Shown here one piece after another: positions 15,543-24,882 of a DNA stretch of 64,000 bases (positions are counted from its first letter, which is position 1; the number at the start of each line of letters is the position of its first letter). The stretch is from positions 248,001-312,000 of the forward strand of contig NZ_CP073721.1 in NCBI RefSeq assembly GCF_025264685.1, given 5' to 3'. Origin of the DNA: Dactylosporangium roseum. Lineage in GTDB: Bacteria > Actinomycetota > Actinomycetes > Mycobacteriales > Micromonosporaceae. Under the pieces are notes generated by a model that worked only from the letters and a program-made list of their open reading frames with translations, made no database searches and was not told where the DNA came from. Made by a program: the position numbers and the translations under genes.

Positions 15543-18329
15543 GTGCCGAACTCCGCCAACACGAAGCGGCTGGTGATCGTGGAGTCGCCGGCCAAGGCCA
15601 AGACGATTTCGGGCTATCTCGGCCCGAATTACGTCGTGGAGGCGAGCTTCGGCCATGTCCGTGACCTGCCGGCGGGCAAGAAGGACATGCCCGACGACCT
15701 CAAGAGCAAGCCGTGGGCCTACCTCGGGGTCGATGTCGACAACGATTTCGCCCCGGTCTATATCATCTCGGCCGACCGCCGAAAGCAGATCACCCGTCTG
15801 AAAGCCCTCCTCAAGGACGCGAGCGAGGTCTACCTCGCCACGGACGAGGACCGCGAGGGCGAGGCGATCGCCTGGCACCTTTTCGAGACGCTCAAGCCGA
15901 AGGTGCCGGTCAAGCGGATGGTCTTCCACGAGATCACCCGGCCGGCGATCCAGGCCGCCGTCGCCAATCCGCGGGACATCAACCGCGCCCTGGTCGACGC
16001 CCAGGAGGCGCGCCGCATCCTGGACCGCCTGTACGGGTACGACGTCTCCACCGTCTTGTGGAAGAAGGTCCAGCGCGGCCTGTCGGCGGGACGGGTGCAG
16101 TCGGTCGCGACCCGCATCGTGGTCGAGCGCGAGCGGCAGCGGATGCGGTTCCGTTCGGCCGAATACTGGGACATCGTCGCCAAGCTGCTGCCGGAGAACG
16201 ACACCCGCACGTTCAACGCCAACCTCATCGCGATCGACGGTGACCGCGTCGCGACCGGCCGTGACTTCGGGCCGGAGACGGGTCTGGTCAAGCCCGGCGC
16301 CGGCGTGATCCACCTCGACGAGCAGGGCGCCCGCGGCCTGGCCGCCCGCCTGGAGGGCCGGCCGTTCACGGTCACCCGGGTCGAGGAGAAGCCGTACCGC
16401 CGCAAGCCATACCCGCCGTTCATCACCTCCACGCTGCAGCAGGAGTCGGCCCGCAAGCTGCGGCTGTCCAGCGCGCAGACCATGCGGGTGGCCCAGCGGC
16501 TGTATGAGAACGGCTACATCACGTACATGCGTACGGACTCGGTCAACCTGTCCGAGGCCGCGATCGCCGCCGCCCGCCGGCAGATCCAGGATCTGTACGG
16601 CGCGTCCGCCGTCCCGCCGCAGCCCCGCCGGTACACCGGCAAGGTCAAGAACGCGCAGGAGGCCCACGAGGCGATCCGCCCCGCCGGTGACTCGTTCCGG
16701 ACGCCCGGTGACGTCGCCAAGGAGCTGTCCGCCGAGGAGCTGCGGCTCTACGAGCTGATCTGGCAGCGGACCATCGCCTCCCAGATGACCGACGCGGTCG
16801 GCAACAGCACCTCCGTGCGGATCAACGCGACGACCCCGGCGCAGGAGTCGGTGGACTTCGCCGCGACCGGCAAGACCATCACCGACCCGGGCTTCCTGCG
16901 GGCCTACGTCGAGTCGTCCGACGACGAGAACGCCGAGGCCGAGGACGCCGAGCGGCGCCTGCCGGTGCTGGTCAAGGGCCAGCCGCTGACCGAGCAGGGC
17001 CTCACCCCGACCGGGCACACCACCCAGCCGCCGCCGCGGTACACCGAGGCGTCGCTGGTGAAGGCCATGGAGGAGCTCGGTATCGGCCGGCCGTCGACGT
17101 ATGCGTCGATCATGCAGACCATCCAGGACCGCGGGTACGTCTTCAAGCGCGGCCAGGCACTCATCCCCTCGTTCCTCGCGTTCGCCGTCGTGGGGCTGCT
17201 GGAGAAGCACTTCCCGCGCCTGGTCGACTACGACTTCACCGCGTCGATGGAAAACGTCCTCGACGAGATCGCGGCCGGTGACGAGAGCACCGTCGACTTC
17301 CTGCGCCCCTTCTACTTCGGTGGCGACACCGGCGACGAAGGGTCGGTGGCCCGTCAGGGCGGTCTGAAGCGCATGGTGACCGAACGACTGGGTGAGATCG
17401 ACGCTCGCGGGATCAACTCGATCCCGCTTTTCCGTGACGAGGCCAATCGCGACGTGGTGGTGCGCGTCGGGCGATACGGCCCCTACTTGCAGCGGACCGT
17501 GGCCGGTGCGCCCGAGGGCGAGGAGGGCGACCGGGCGCCGGTGCCCGAGGGCATCGCACCCGACGAGCTCACCCCGGAGAAGGTGGCGGAGCTCTTCGTC
17601 GGCGGTAGCGGCGGCGAGCGCAAGCTCGGCGAGCACCCGGAGACGGGTGAGCCGGTGGTGCTGAAGTCCGGGCGGTACGGGCCCTACGTGTCGACCGGCG
17701 ACAAGAACGCCTCCCTGCTGTCGACCCAGTCGCCGGAGCACCTGACCCTGGCCGAGGCGCTCAAGCTGCTCACGCTGCCTCGGGTCGTCGGCAAGGACGA
17801 GGCCGGCGAGGAGATCAAGGCATCGCCGGGGCGGTACGGGCCGTACATCAAGCGCGGCAACGACACCCGCTCACTGGCGAGCGAAGACCAGCTTTTCACG
17901 ATCACGCTCGAGGAGGCGCTGGCCCTGCTGGCGGCGCCGAAGACGCGTGGCCGGGCGGTCGCCAAGCCGCCGCTGCGGGAGATGGGCGTCGACCCGGCGA
18001 CCGAGAAGCCGTTGGTGATCAAGGACGGGCGGTTCGGGCCGTACGTCACCGACGGCGAGTTCAACGCCTCGCTGCGGCGCAGCCAGTCGGTCGAGACGCT
18101 GACCGTCAACGAGGCAAGCGAGATGCTCGCCGAGAAGCGGGCCAAGGGCCCGGCGCCGAAGAAGGCCCGCGCGGCGAAGAAGGCCACAGCCGGCGACGCC
18201 ACCCCGGCCAAGAAGCCCGCGGCGAAGAAGACCGCGGCGAAGGCGACGGCGACCAAGGCAACGGCCGCGAAGAAGGCAACCCCGGCGAAGAAGGCCACCG
18301 CCAGGAAGCCACCCCCACCAACGCCCTGA
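15543..18329 (+). CDS. topA: DNA topoisomerase I (type IA)
   Basis: 928 residues, GTG start 15543 with GGGGAG upstream; the frame reaches back to 15423, but the TOPRIM domain begins at KRLVIVESPAKAKT just after this start. Motifs: the TOPRIM acidic triad ATDEDREGEAIAW, the active-site Tyr in GYITYMRTDSVNLSE, and the LRLSSAQTMRVAQRLYENGY helix. The C-terminus has four GRYGPY-type repeats (about 640-870) instead of Cys zinc fingers, the actinobacterial architecture. It ends in a ~55-residue Lys/Ala/Pro tail (KKATAKK-like) of the kind that aids DNA binding in mycobacterial TopA. It relaxes negative supercoils and is normally essential in actinobacteria. Confidence 0.97.
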   Translation: MPNSANTKRLVIVESPAKAKTISGYLGPNYVVEASFGHVRDLPAGKKDMPDDLKSKPWAYLGVDVDNDFAPVYIISADRRKQITRLKALLKDASEVYLATDEDREGEAIAWHLFETLKPKVPVKRMVFHEITRPAIQAAVANPRDINRALVDAQEARRILDRLYGYDVSTVLWKKVQRGLSAGRVQSVATRIVVERERQRMRFRSAEYWDIVAKLLPENDTRTFNANLIAIDGDRVATGRDFGPETGLVKPGAGVIHLDEQGARGLAARLEGRPFTVTRVEEKPYRRKPYPPFITSTLQQESARKLRLSSAQTMRVAQRLYENGYITYMRTDSVNLSEAAIAAARRQIQDLYGASAVPPQPRRYTGKVKNAQEAHEAIRPAGDSFRTPGDVAKELSAEELRLYELIWQRTIASQMTDAVGNSTSVRINATTPAQESVDFAATGKTITDPGFLRAYVESSDDENAEAEDAERRLPVLVKGQPLTEQGLTPTGHTTQPPPRYTEASLVKAMEELGIGRPSTYASIMQTIQDRGYVFKRGQALIPSFLAFAVVGLLEKHFPRLVDYDFTASMENVLDEIAAGDESTVDFLRPFYFGGDTGDEGSVARQGGLKRMVTERLGEIDARGINSIPLFRDEANRDVVVRVGRYGPYLQRTVAGAPEGEEGDRAPVPEGIAPDELTPEKVAELFVGGSGGERKLGEHPETGEPVVLKSGRYGPYVSTGDKNASLLSTQSPEHLTLAEALKLLTLPRVVGKDEAGEEIKASPGRYGPYIKRGNDTRSLASEDQLFTITLEEALALLAAPKTRGRAVAKPPLREMGVDPATEKPLVIKDGRFGPYVTDGEFNASLRRSQSVETLTVNEASEMLAEKRAKGPAPKKARAAKKATAGDATPAKKPAAKKTAAKATATKATAAKKATPAKKATARKPPPPTP

Positions 18330-18375
18330 CCCCCACCCTCACCCTGACCCCCGCCCTCGTCCCCGCCCCCAAGCC

Positions 18376-18458
18376 CTGCGTTGATCATGCAATTGTGGTG
18401 CCTTGACACTCCCAGAATGCCGGGTTTGTCAGGCACCACAACTGCATGATCAACGCAG
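18376..18458. repeat. Large imperfect palindrome A downstream of topA
   Basis: Arms 18376-18408 (33 nt) and 18427-18458 (32 nt) are inverted copies with one mismatch and one single-base gap, around an 18-nt loop. The core reads GATCATGCA followed by A/GTTGTGGTGCC. It lies between the convergent topA and lactone-oxidase genes and could act as a bidirectional terminator. Palindrome B at 26683-26781 shares this core. Confidence 0.8.
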
Positions 18459-18488
18459 GGGTGCCGGGGTGGGTGGCGGCTTGCGTGA

Positions 18489-19793
18489 TCAATGTGGGAG
18501 AGGGGGGCCGAGGGTGCGGGCGGTGTATGGGTTGGCGAACAGGTGGCCGGGGTCGAGTTCGTCGCGCATGGCGACGAAGTCGGTGAACCTCGGGTAGGAC
18601 TGCGCCAGGGAGGCCGCGTCCCGGTAGTGCATCTTGCCCCAGTGCGGGCGGCCGTCGAGCGCCGTGGCGATGGCCTCGAAGCGGCGGAAGTACTCCTCGT
18701 AGGGCGCGCCGACGAACTGATGGATCGCGATGTACGCGTTGTCGCGGCCGTGGCCGTGCGACAGCCAGATGTCGTCGGCCGCGGTGAACCGCACCTCCAC
18801 CGGGAACTGCACGCGGAACGGCAGGCCGGCCACCACCGAGCGGAGGCCGTCGAACGCCTCGCGCAGCGCCGCGCGGGGCAGCCCGTACTCCATCTCCACG
18901 AAACGGACCCGCCGAGGGGTGCAGAACACGTCGTGGGACGGCGCCGTGTACGTGCGCGCCGAGAGGGCCCGGGCGGAAACGCGGCTTACGGTCGGTACCA
19001 CCGCCGGGAACGTCCGGCCGAACCGGCAGGCGCCGCCGAAGACCGCGTTGGACAGGAAGTCGTCGTCGAGCCACCGCCGCCAGCCGGCCAGCGGGCGGTC
19101 CGAGACCTCGACGCGGTTGTTGCGCTTCATCTGGACCCGGTCGGTGTACGGGAACCAGTAGAACTCGAAGTGGTCGTTCTCGGCGATGTGCTCGTCGAGG
19201 CCGGACCAGACGTCGGCCAGCGGCGCCGGGCGCTCGTCGGCACGCAGCACGAACGCCGGCACGCAGCGCAGCGTGACCGAGGTCAGCACGCCGAGCGCGC
19301 CGATGTTGACCCTGGCCGCCGCGAACAGCTCCGGCCGCTCGGTGGCCGAGCAGCGCAGGACCGAGCCGCCGGCGGTGACCAGCTCCAGCGCCTCGACGAA
19401 GGTGGACAGGCAGCCGAAGGCGGCGCCGGTGCCGTGGGTGCCGGTGGACAGCGCGCCGGAGATGGTCTGCGCGTCGATGTCGCCGAGGTTGGGCATCGCG
19501 AGGCCGTGGGCGGCTAGGACGGCGTTGAGTTTCGCCAGCGGCATGCCGGCCCGCACGGTCACGAGGTCACCCTCGACCCGGACGAGTGACGCCATCCGGT
19601 CGAGCTCGACACGCACTCCGTCGGTGGCCGCGGCCGACGTGAACGAGTGACCGCTGCCGACCGCCTTCACCCGCAGGCCCTCACCCGCCGCCGTGCGCAG
19701 GACTTCTCCCAGCTCATCCGGGGTTTCCGGGTGTGCGACACGGGCAGCGCGTGCGGTCTGGTTGCCGGCCCAGTTGGCCCACGGTGAGGTCAC
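18489..19793 (-). CDS. FAD-linked oxidase of the aldonolactone oxidase family
   Basis: 434 residues from GTG 19793 (MTSPWANWAGNQTARAA). The FAD_binding_4 domain carries VGSGHSFTSAAATDG, where the His is the covalent flavin-linking residue in ALO/AldO-type enzymes, and DIDAQTISGALSTGTHGTG. The C-terminal ALO domain ends with RPHWGKMHYRD, the HWGK signature of D-arabinono-1,4-lactone and L-gulono-1,4-lactone oxidases and of AldO alditol oxidase. It probably oxidises a sugar lactone or alditol with O2 or another acceptor in the cytoplasm. An upstream in-frame extension to 19841 was rejected as non-homologous. It is divergent from a TetR regulator that may control it. Confidence 0.87.
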   Translation of the reverse strand: MTSPWANWAGNQTARAARVAHPETPDELGEVLRTAAGEGLRVKAVGSGHSFTSAAATDGVRVELDRMASLVRVEGDLVTVRAGMPLAKLNAVLAAHGLAMPNLGDIDAQTISGALSTGTHGTGAAFGCLSTFVEALELVTAGGSVLRCSATERPELFAAARVNIGALGVLTSVTLRCVPAFVLRADERPAPLADVWSGLDEHIAENDHFEFYWFPYTDRVQMKRNNRVEVSDRPLAGWRRWLDDDFLSNAVFGGACRFGRTFPAVVPTVSRVSARALSARTYTAPSHDVFCTPRRVRFVEMEYGLPRAALREAFDGLRSVVAGLPFRVQFPVEVRFTAADDIWLSHGHGRDNAYIAIHQFVGAPYEEYFRRFEAIATALDGRPHWGKMHYRDAASLAQSYPRFTDFVAMRDELDPGHLFANPYTARTLGPPLPH

Positions 19794-19930
19794 GAAACCT
19801 GAGTACCCTTCACATATGCCCCCCGTCAATGACCCGATCAATCACAAGGGTGAAATGGGCTATCCGCCGATCGTGCCCGGTCGTTGACGTGAGTAGGTTT
19901 CAAACCAGTAGATGGAGGGGGGACGACCGG

Positions 19931-20566
19931 GTGGCGACGCAGACAGTGGCCGGCGTCGGGACGAGGAAGCCGCTGCGCCGGGTGCCGGTGCAGGGCCGCA
20001 GCGTGGCGCGCGTGGGGCGGATGCTCGACGCCTGCGCCGAGCTCGTCGACGAAGTTGGATACGACGGCCTGACCACGACATTGCTGGCCGAGCGGGCGGG
20101 GGTGGCGATCGGTTCGGTCTACCAGTTCTTCCCGGACAAGCGGGCCATCGTCCAGGCCCTGACGCTGCGCAGCCTCGAGGGCTACCTACAGCGGCTCAGT
20201 GACCGGCTCGCCGGCGAGGGCATCGCGAACTGGTGGGACGCCGTCGACGCCGCGATCGACGAGTACATCGACATGCACCGCACGGTGCCGGGCTTCCGCA
20301 CGCTGCACTTCGGCGACGTGGTGGACATCCACCTGCTCGACGACGAGCGGGACAACAACGACGTGATCGTTTCGCAGCTCTCGGCGCTGCTCGTGGCCCG
20401 GTTCGGCATCCTCGACGCCAGCCGTCTCCAGTTCGTGCTGGCGATCGCGGTCGAGGCCGCCGACGCGCTGATCAAGCTGGCGTTCCGCCGCTCACCGGAC
20501 GGCGAGGCCGCGGTGCTCGGCGAGGCGAAGGCCCTGATCAGGGAGTATCTGCACCACCGTCTCTAG
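19931..20566 (+). CDS. TetR/AcrR family transcriptional regulator
   Basis: 211 residues, GTG 19931 preceded by GGAGGGGGG at 19914-19922. The N-terminal HTH is clear: GLTTTLLAERAGVAIGSVYQ followed by FFPDKRAIVQALT. The C-terminal ligand domain resembles TetR_C members with RSLEGYLQRLSDRLAG and a hydrophobic helix LQFVLAIAVEAADALIKLAF. It is a dimeric repressor expected to bind a palindrome in the 137-bp region shared with the divergent lactone-oxidase gene; I could not pick a convincing operator. The frame extends upstream to 19733 but overlaps the divergent gene, so the shorter start is preferred. Confidence 0.85.
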   Translation: MATQTVAGVGTRKPLRRVPVQGRSVARVGRMLDACAELVDEVGYDGLTTTLLAERAGVAIGSVYQFFPDKRAIVQALTLRSLEGYLQRLSDRLAGEGIANWWDAVDAAIDEYIDMHRTVPGFRTLHFGDVVDIHLLDDERDNNDVIVSQLSALLVARFGILDASRLQFVLAIAVEAADALIKLAFRRSPDGEAAVLGEAKALIREYLHHRL

Positions 20567-20606
20567 GAACGCGCCACGCGGCGGGTAAAGCGCTTGAAAC
20601 GCGCTG

Positions 20607-20635
20607 TTGACAATCCCACAACGTCTGTCTGCTTT
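20607..20635 (+). promoter_or_regulatory. Candidate promoter for the DUF2520-panC-panD operon
   Basis: A perfect -35 hexamer TTGACA at 20607-20612 with TGCTTT 17 bp downstream (20630-20635), about 60 bp before the start of the operon. The -10 is weak. Confidence 0.35.
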
Positions 20636-20697
20636 GCCCGCTGCGGCGCATACTTCTGATCGACCGGTACCCCACTGTCGAGGACTGGATCCATCAG

Positions 20698-21600
20698 ATG
20701 AACAGGCAAAACATCGGCATCATCGGTGCCGGGCGAGTAGGGGCGGTGCTCGGCGCCGCACTCGTCCGAGCCGGGCACCGGGTGATCGCCGCGGTCGGGG
20801 TCTCCGCCGCTTCCAAGGCCCGTGCCGAGCAGCTCCTGCCGGGCGTGCAGCTCCTTCCCGCCGACCGGGTCGCCGGCTCCGCCGACCTGGTCCTGCTGGC
20901 CGTGCCCGACGACGTGCTCGCCGGCCTGGTCAACGGCCTGGTCGACACCGGCGCGCTGCGCCCCGGTCAGATCGTCGCACACACCTCCGGCGCTCACGGC
21001 CTGGCCGTGCTCGCCCCGGTCACGACCGTCGGCGCCGAGCCCCTCGCGCTGCACCCGGCGATGACCTTCACCGGCACCGAGGACGACCTGCGCCGGCTCG
21101 ACGGCGCGTCGTTCGGTGTCACCGCCCCCGACCACCTGCGGGAGACCGCCGCGGCGCTCGTCGCCGACCTGGGCGGCGTCGCCGAGTGGATCGACGAGGA
21201 GCGCCGGCCGCTGTACCATGCCGCGCTCGCCCACGGCGCCAACCACCTCGCCACGCTCGTCAACGAGGCGATGGACCGGCTGCGCGACGCCGGCGTGCGC
21301 CACCCCGAGCAGGTGCTCGCCCCGCTGCTGGGCGCGGCCCTGGACAACACGCTCCGCCTCGGCGACGCGGCGATCACCGGCCCGGTGTCCCGCGGCGACG
21401 CCGGCACCGTCGCCAAGCACCTCAAGGCGCTGGAGTCGGTCGCACCCGGTTCGGTGCCGCCCTACCTGGCGCTCGCCCGCCGCACCGCCGACCGGGTCAT
21501 CGCGGCCGGCCGGCTGCGCCCGATCGACGCCGAGCCGCTGCTCGACGTGCTCGGCACCGCCGCACGGACCCGCCGCGACGCGGAGGAGCGGGCGGCATGA
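20698..21600 (+). CDS. Rossmann-fold DUF2520 dehydrogenase-like protein, candidate ketopantoate reductase
   Basis: 300 residues. The N-terminus [20 protein letters not shown] is a GxGxxG dinucleotide-binding fold. AHTSGAHG and [13 protein letters not shown] follow, and the C-terminal helical DUF2520 domain begins [18 protein letters not shown]. It overlaps panC by 4 bp (ATGA), and the homologous gene (Rv3603c in M. tuberculosis) also precedes panC-panD. No classical panE is present here. From operon context, and because alternative ketopantoate reductases (PanG) of this general fold are known, it may supply pantoate to PanC. That is an inference; NAD(P)-dependent oxidoreductase is the safe call. 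Confidence 0.8.
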   Translation: MNRQNIGIIGAGRVGAVLGAALVRAGHRVIAAVGVSAASKARAEQLLPGVQLLPADRVAGSADLVLLAVPDDVLAGLVNGLVDTGALRPGQIVAHTSGAHGLAVLAPVTTVGAEPLALHPAMTFTGTEDDLRRLDGASFGVTAPDHLRETAAALVADLGGVAEWIDEERRPLYHAALAHGANHLATLVNEAMDRLRDAGVRHPEQVLAPLLGAALDNTLRLGDAAITGPVSRGDAGTVAKHLKALESVAPGSVPPYLALARRTADRVIAAGRLRPIDAEPLLDVLGTAARTRRDAEERAA

Positions 21601-22421
21601 GGGTCGTCGGCACCCGCGAGGAGCTCAAGGCCGCCCGCGACACGGCCGCCGGCACCGTCGCGGTCGTCATGACCATGGGGGCCCTCCACGAGGGGCACGC
21701 CGCGCTGCTGCGGACGGCGCGTGCCGAGGCCGACACGGTGCTGTTGACGATCTTTGTCAACCCGCTGCAGTTCGGCCCCAACGAGGACCTCGACCGTTAC
21801 CCGCGCACCCTCGACGCCGACCTCGCCCTGGCCCGCGAGCTCGGGGTCGATGTCGTGTTCACGCCGTCCCGCGAGGTCATGTACCCGCGGGGCGCGCCCG
21901 CCGTCCGGGTCGACCCGGGCCCGGCCGGGGAGCGGTTCGAGGGCGCCAGCCGCCCCGGCTTCTTCCACGGCGTGCTCACCGTGGTCAACAAGCTGTTCCA
22001 ACTGACCCGGCCGGACGTCGCCTATTTCGGCGAGAAGGACTACCAGCAGCTCGGCATGATCCGGGCGATGGTCCGCGACTTCGACCTGCCGATCGACGTG
22101 CGCGGCGTGCCGACCGTGCGCGAGGCCGACGGCCTGGCACTGTCCAGCCGCAACCGCTACCTCGCGCCGGACGAGCGCGAGTCGGCGTTGACCCTGTCGC
22201 GGGCGCTGCTCACGGCGAAGACCGAGGGCGAGCGCGGCGGCGACGCGGTCGCGGCCGGCCTCGCCGAGTTCACGAAGTCGCCCGAGGTGAAGCTCGACTA
22301 CTTCGTGCTCACCGATCCCATGCTCGGCCCGCCCCCGGCGCACGGCCCGGCCCGGCTGCTCACCGCGGCCTGGGTGGGTGCCACGCGCCTCATCGACAAC
22401 GCAGCGGTGGAGTTGCCGTGA
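21597..22421 (+). CDS. panC: Pantothenate synthetase
   Basis: 274 residues. Family motifs: [20 protein letters not shown] (HxGH nucleotidyl-transferase-like motif), [33 protein letters not shown], the [10 protein letters not shown] loop and LSSRNRYL (KMSKS-like). It condenses pantoate and beta-alanine with ATP to pantothenate in the cytoplasm. ATG 21597 overlaps the upstream TGA and its own TGA overlaps the panD GTG, giving a fully coupled three-gene operon. Confidence 0.96.
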   Translation: MRVVGTREELKAARDTAAGTVAVVMTMGALHEGHAALLRTARAEADTVLLTIFVNPLQFGPNEDLDRYPRTLDADLALARELGVDVVFTPSREVMYPRGAPAVRVDPGPAGERFEGASRPGFFHGVLTVVNKLFQLTRPDVAYFGEKDYQQLGMIRAMVRDFDLPIDVRGVPTVREADGLALSSRNRYLAPDERESALTLSRALLTAKTEGERGGDAVAAGLAEFTKSPEVKLDYFVLTDPMLGPPPAHGPARLLTAAWVGATRLIDNAAVELP

Positions 22422-22843
22422 TCCGTACCATGCTCAAGTCCAAGATCCACCGCGCCACGGTCACCCAGGCCGACCTGCACTACGTGGGCTCGGTGACCGT
22501 CGACGAGGACCTGATGGACGCCGCCGACCTGCTCGCCGGCGAGCAGGTCGCGATCGTCGACGTCACCAACGGCGCGCGGCTGGAGACCTACGTGATCGCC
22601 GGGCCGCGCGGCTCCGGGGTCATCGGGATCAACGGGGCGGCCGCCCATCTCGTGCACCCAGGCGACCTGGTGATCCTGATCTCGTACGGGCAGATGGACG
22701 ACGCCGAGGCCCGCTCGTACGAGCCGCGGATCGTCCACGTCGACGCGGACAACAAGGTCATCGAGCTCGGTCACGATCCTGCTGGCGTTGTGCCAGGTAT
22801 GGTGGGATCGCCCGTTCGGGGGGATCTCGCTCGGGCGTCGTGA
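22418..22843 (+). CDS. panD: Aspartate 1-decarboxylase (pyruvoyl enzyme precursor)
   Basis: 141 residues, GTG start 22418 ([16 protein letters not shown], then [14 protein letters not shown]). Self-cleavage is expected between Gly24 and Ser25 to generate the pyruvoyl group. [20 protein letters not shown] is the conserved core. It makes beta-alanine for PanC. The C-terminal ~20 residues are divergent from the mycobacterial enzyme. The stop codon lies inside the first of two GC hairpins. Confidence 0.96.
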   Translation: MIRTMLKSKIHRATVTQADLHYVGSVTVDEDLMDAADLLAGEQVAIVDVTNGARLETYVIAGPRGSGVIGINGAAAHLVHPGDLVILISYGQMDDAEARSYEPRIVHVDADNKVIELGHDPAGVVPGMVGSPVRGDLARAS

Positions 22844-22875
22844 GCGGTCCGTAGCGCAGCGGAGGGGCCGCTCAC
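22840..22875 (+). repeat. Hairpin with AGCGCAGCGGAGGG loop, copy 1
   Basis: A perfect 8-bp stem, GTGAGCGG (22840-22847) with CCGCTCAC (22868-22875). The 20-nt loop contains TAGCGCAGCGGAGGG. It overlaps the panD stop codon and could act as a terminator or attenuator before the septum-protein genes. Confidence 0.7.
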
Positions 22876-22892
22876 CGGGCGGCTCAGGCTCA

Positions 22893-22931
22893 AGCTCGCG
22901 TGGCCGGAGCGCAGCGGAGGGCGCGCGAGCT
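22893..22931 (+). repeat. Hairpin with AGCGCAGCGGAGGG loop, copy 2
   Basis: A perfect 8-bp stem, AGCTCGCG (22893-22900) with CGCGAGCT (22924-22931). The loop repeats GAGCGCAGCGGAGGG of copy 1 while the stem differs, so the loop rather than the stem is conserved. Confidence 0.7.
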
Positions 22932-22942
22932 GGGGAGGTCCG

Positions 22943-23866
22943 GTGCGAGGCGCACTCGCCGTCTGCGCGGTGCTGGGTGCGCTCGCCCTCCTGCTGTCGG
23001 CCTGCACCCCGGCCCCGCCGCCGGGCACCGACGGCGACCTGGTCGACGGCTGGCCGATGCTGCCCGGCGCGGCGCTCGTCCCGCCGGTCGCGCCGGCCTG
23101 CTACCGGCTGCCCGACAACGCTTCCTCGGCCGACGTCACCAAGTGGCCCGAGCCGGTCCCGTGCACCGAGCCGCACCAGGTCGAGCTGGTCAGCGTCGGG
23201 CAGTTCGGCGGCGTCGACGCCGACCGGGCCACCCCGCCGGGCACCGGCAGCCCGGCCTTGCGTGCCGCCTTCGCGAAGTGCTCCGCCGACGCCACGGCCC
23301 TGCTCGGCGGGGACTGGCGCGCCGGGCGGCTGTCGCTGAGCGTCGATCTGCCCACCCCGACCCTGTGGGATGCCGGCGCCCGCTGGTACCGCTGCGATCT
23401 CCAGGCGCTCGAAGACCTCGACCGGTTCGCTCCGATGACCCGGACCGCCACGCTCAAGGACGCTCTCAAGCCCGGCGGTGACCTGCTCGTCGGCTGCGTC
23501 ACGGTGACCCAGCCGGCCGGGGGCAGGGCCGGGCAGATCGACCGGCTGCTCCCGGCGTCGTGCGCCACGCGGCACGACGCCGAGTTCGCCGGGCTTTTCG
23601 AGGCGCCGGACGGGCCGTATCCGGCCGATGCGACCGCCCGGCGGGAGGCGAACCTCGCCGGGTGCCGGCCGAAGGTGGCCGCGTTCGTCGACGTTCCCAA
23701 CGACGCGAACTTCCGTGCGCGTACCGGTCTGATCACAATGCCCTTCGACAAGGCGGCGTGGGAGCTCGGCAACCGCGCCGTCCGCTGCTACGTCTGGCCG
23801 CCCAAGCCGGTCACGGCGTCGCTGAAGGGGGCCGGGACCGGCGCTTTGCCCATTACCACGGCCTGA
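22943..23866 (+). CDS. Septum_form family lipoprotein 1
   Basis: 307 residues. The signal peptide ends in the lipobox LLSAC, so it is probably a lipoprotein at the outer face of the membrane. It belongs to the Septum_form-type family with two homologous halves, each with a Cys-x-x-x-His-x-x-Glu pattern: CTEPHQVELVSVGQFGG in the first and CATRHDAEFAGLFEA in the second, plus scattered Cys that may form disulfides. The family is linked to division in actinobacteria but its mechanism is unknown. GTG 22943 has GGGGAGG at 22932-22938. It is the first of four tandem paralogues. Confidence 0.75.
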   Translation: MRGALAVCAVLGALALLLSACTPAPPPGTDGDLVDGWPMLPGAALVPPVAPACYRLPDNASSADVTKWPEPVPCTEPHQVELVSVGQFGGVDADRATPPGTGSPALRAAFAKCSADATALLGGDWRAGRLSLSVDLPTPTLWDAGARWYRCDLQALEDLDRFAPMTRTATLKDALKPGGDLLVGCVTVTQPAGGRAGQIDRLLPASCATRHDAEFAGLFEAPDGPYPADATARREANLAGCRPKVAAFVDVPNDANFRARTGLITMPFDKAAWELGNRAVRCYVWPPKPVTASLKGAGTGALPITTA

Positions 23867-23890
23867 GGCGCAGCCGCGCGTGTCGTCGGG

Positions 23891-23919
23891 TTGCCAAGGA
23901 CATTTATGGTTGGCACACT
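23891..23919 (+). promoter_or_regulatory. Candidate promoter with inverted repeat upstream of Septum_form gene 2
   Basis: TTGCCA (23891-23896) and CACACT (23914-23919) are 17 bp apart, a plausible but weak promoter. TGCCAA (23892-23897) and TTGGCA (23910-23915) form an inverted repeat across it. TGGCACACTGC recurs upstream of Septum_form gene 4 (25792-25802). Confidence 0.3.
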
Positions 23920-23959
23920 GCACCGGCGTTCTGTGCGCGCGGGGGAGGGGACAACAAGG

Positions 23960-24871
23960 ATGACGAGTTTACGGCGGCTCTTTCCGGCCGTGCTGCCGGT
24001 CGTCGCGCTGATGCTGCTCGCTGCCTGCGGCGTGCCCGCAGGGGTCGACAAGGATCTCACCGACGACTGGGCGATGCTGGCCGAACCGAAGGTGCCGTCC
24101 CCGCCCGTCGGTGCCTGTTACAACACCACCGTCAGTTACTTCGCTCACGACACCACCACGATCTTCTCGTTCAAGCCGGTCGAGTCCTGCGGCACCTCCC
24201 ACGCGAGCGAGACGTTCTTCGTCGGTGAGCTGACCGGCTCCGCGGCGAACGGATCGACGCCGCCGAAGGGCGCCGCGCTCAACACCGCCTGGAGCAAGTG
24301 CGCCAAGGAGGCCGAGACGTTCCTCGGCGGCGACTACCACGACGGCCGGCTCACGCTGTTGGTCCTCGCGCCCTCGACGGCGCAGTGGGCCGGCGGCGCC
24401 CGCTACTTCCGCTGCGACCTCGCCGAGGTGGCCAGCGACGGCAACAAGCCGGTCAACCGCACCAGCTCGCTCAAGGACGGCCTGCGCGGCGACAAGCCGG
24501 TGGCGCTGACCTGTGCCCAGGAGACCTACGAGAGCGACGGCAAGACGTGGCTCGACTACAACGCCACGGCCTGCACCAACGTGCACAACATGGAGTACGT
24601 CGGCACGTATACGTCCGGTGAGCGCCCGTTCCCGACCAACTCGGAGGAACGGCGCGCGGCGATGCGGCCCGGCTGCGAGGCACTCGGCGCGAAGTACCTC
24701 GGGATGAGCGCGTCGACGCTGCAGAACCACCAGCAGCTCGGCATCGGCTTCTGGCTGGTCGACGAAGAGGGCTGGGCCCGCGGCGACCGCTCCGCCCGCT
24801 GCTACGCGATGCTGTTCGACAAGCTCACCACCGTCAGGTCCGTCAAGAATCTCGGCAACGGCAAGGTGTAG
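23960..24871 (+). CDS. Septum_form family lipoprotein 2
   Basis: 303 residues from ATG 23960 (MTSLRRLFPAVLPVVALMLL, then AACG). The lipobox LAAC predicts a lipid-anchored mature protein. Two half-repeats: CGTSHASETFFVGELTG and CTNVHNMEYVGTYTSGERPF, each with Cys-x-x-x-His-x-x-Glu. The mature N-terminus GVPAGVDKDLTDDWAML resembles that of genes 1 and 3 (GTDGDLVD-W), showing recent duplication. The upstream in-frame start at 23891 lacks a signal peptide, so the downstream ATG is preferred. Confidence 0.75.
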   Translation: MTSLRRLFPAVLPVVALMLLAACGVPAGVDKDLTDDWAMLAEPKVPSPPVGACYNTTVSYFAHDTTTIFSFKPVESCGTSHASETFFVGELTGSAANGSTPPKGAALNTAWSKCAKEAETFLGGDYHDGRLTLLVLAPSTAQWAGGARYFRCDLAEVASDGNKPVNRTSSLKDGLRGDKPVALTCAQETYESDGKTWLDYNATACTNVHNMEYVGTYTSGERPFPTNSEERRAAMRPGCEALGAKYLGMSASTLQNHQQLGIGFWLVDEEGWARGDRSARCYAMLFDKLTTVRSVKNLGNGKV

Positions 24872-24882
24872 GAGTAGCCCAC

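Noticed and set aside
15417..17741. A 774-codon open frame antisense to topA
   Set aside because: Shadow of topA third-position GC bias; no recognisable domain.
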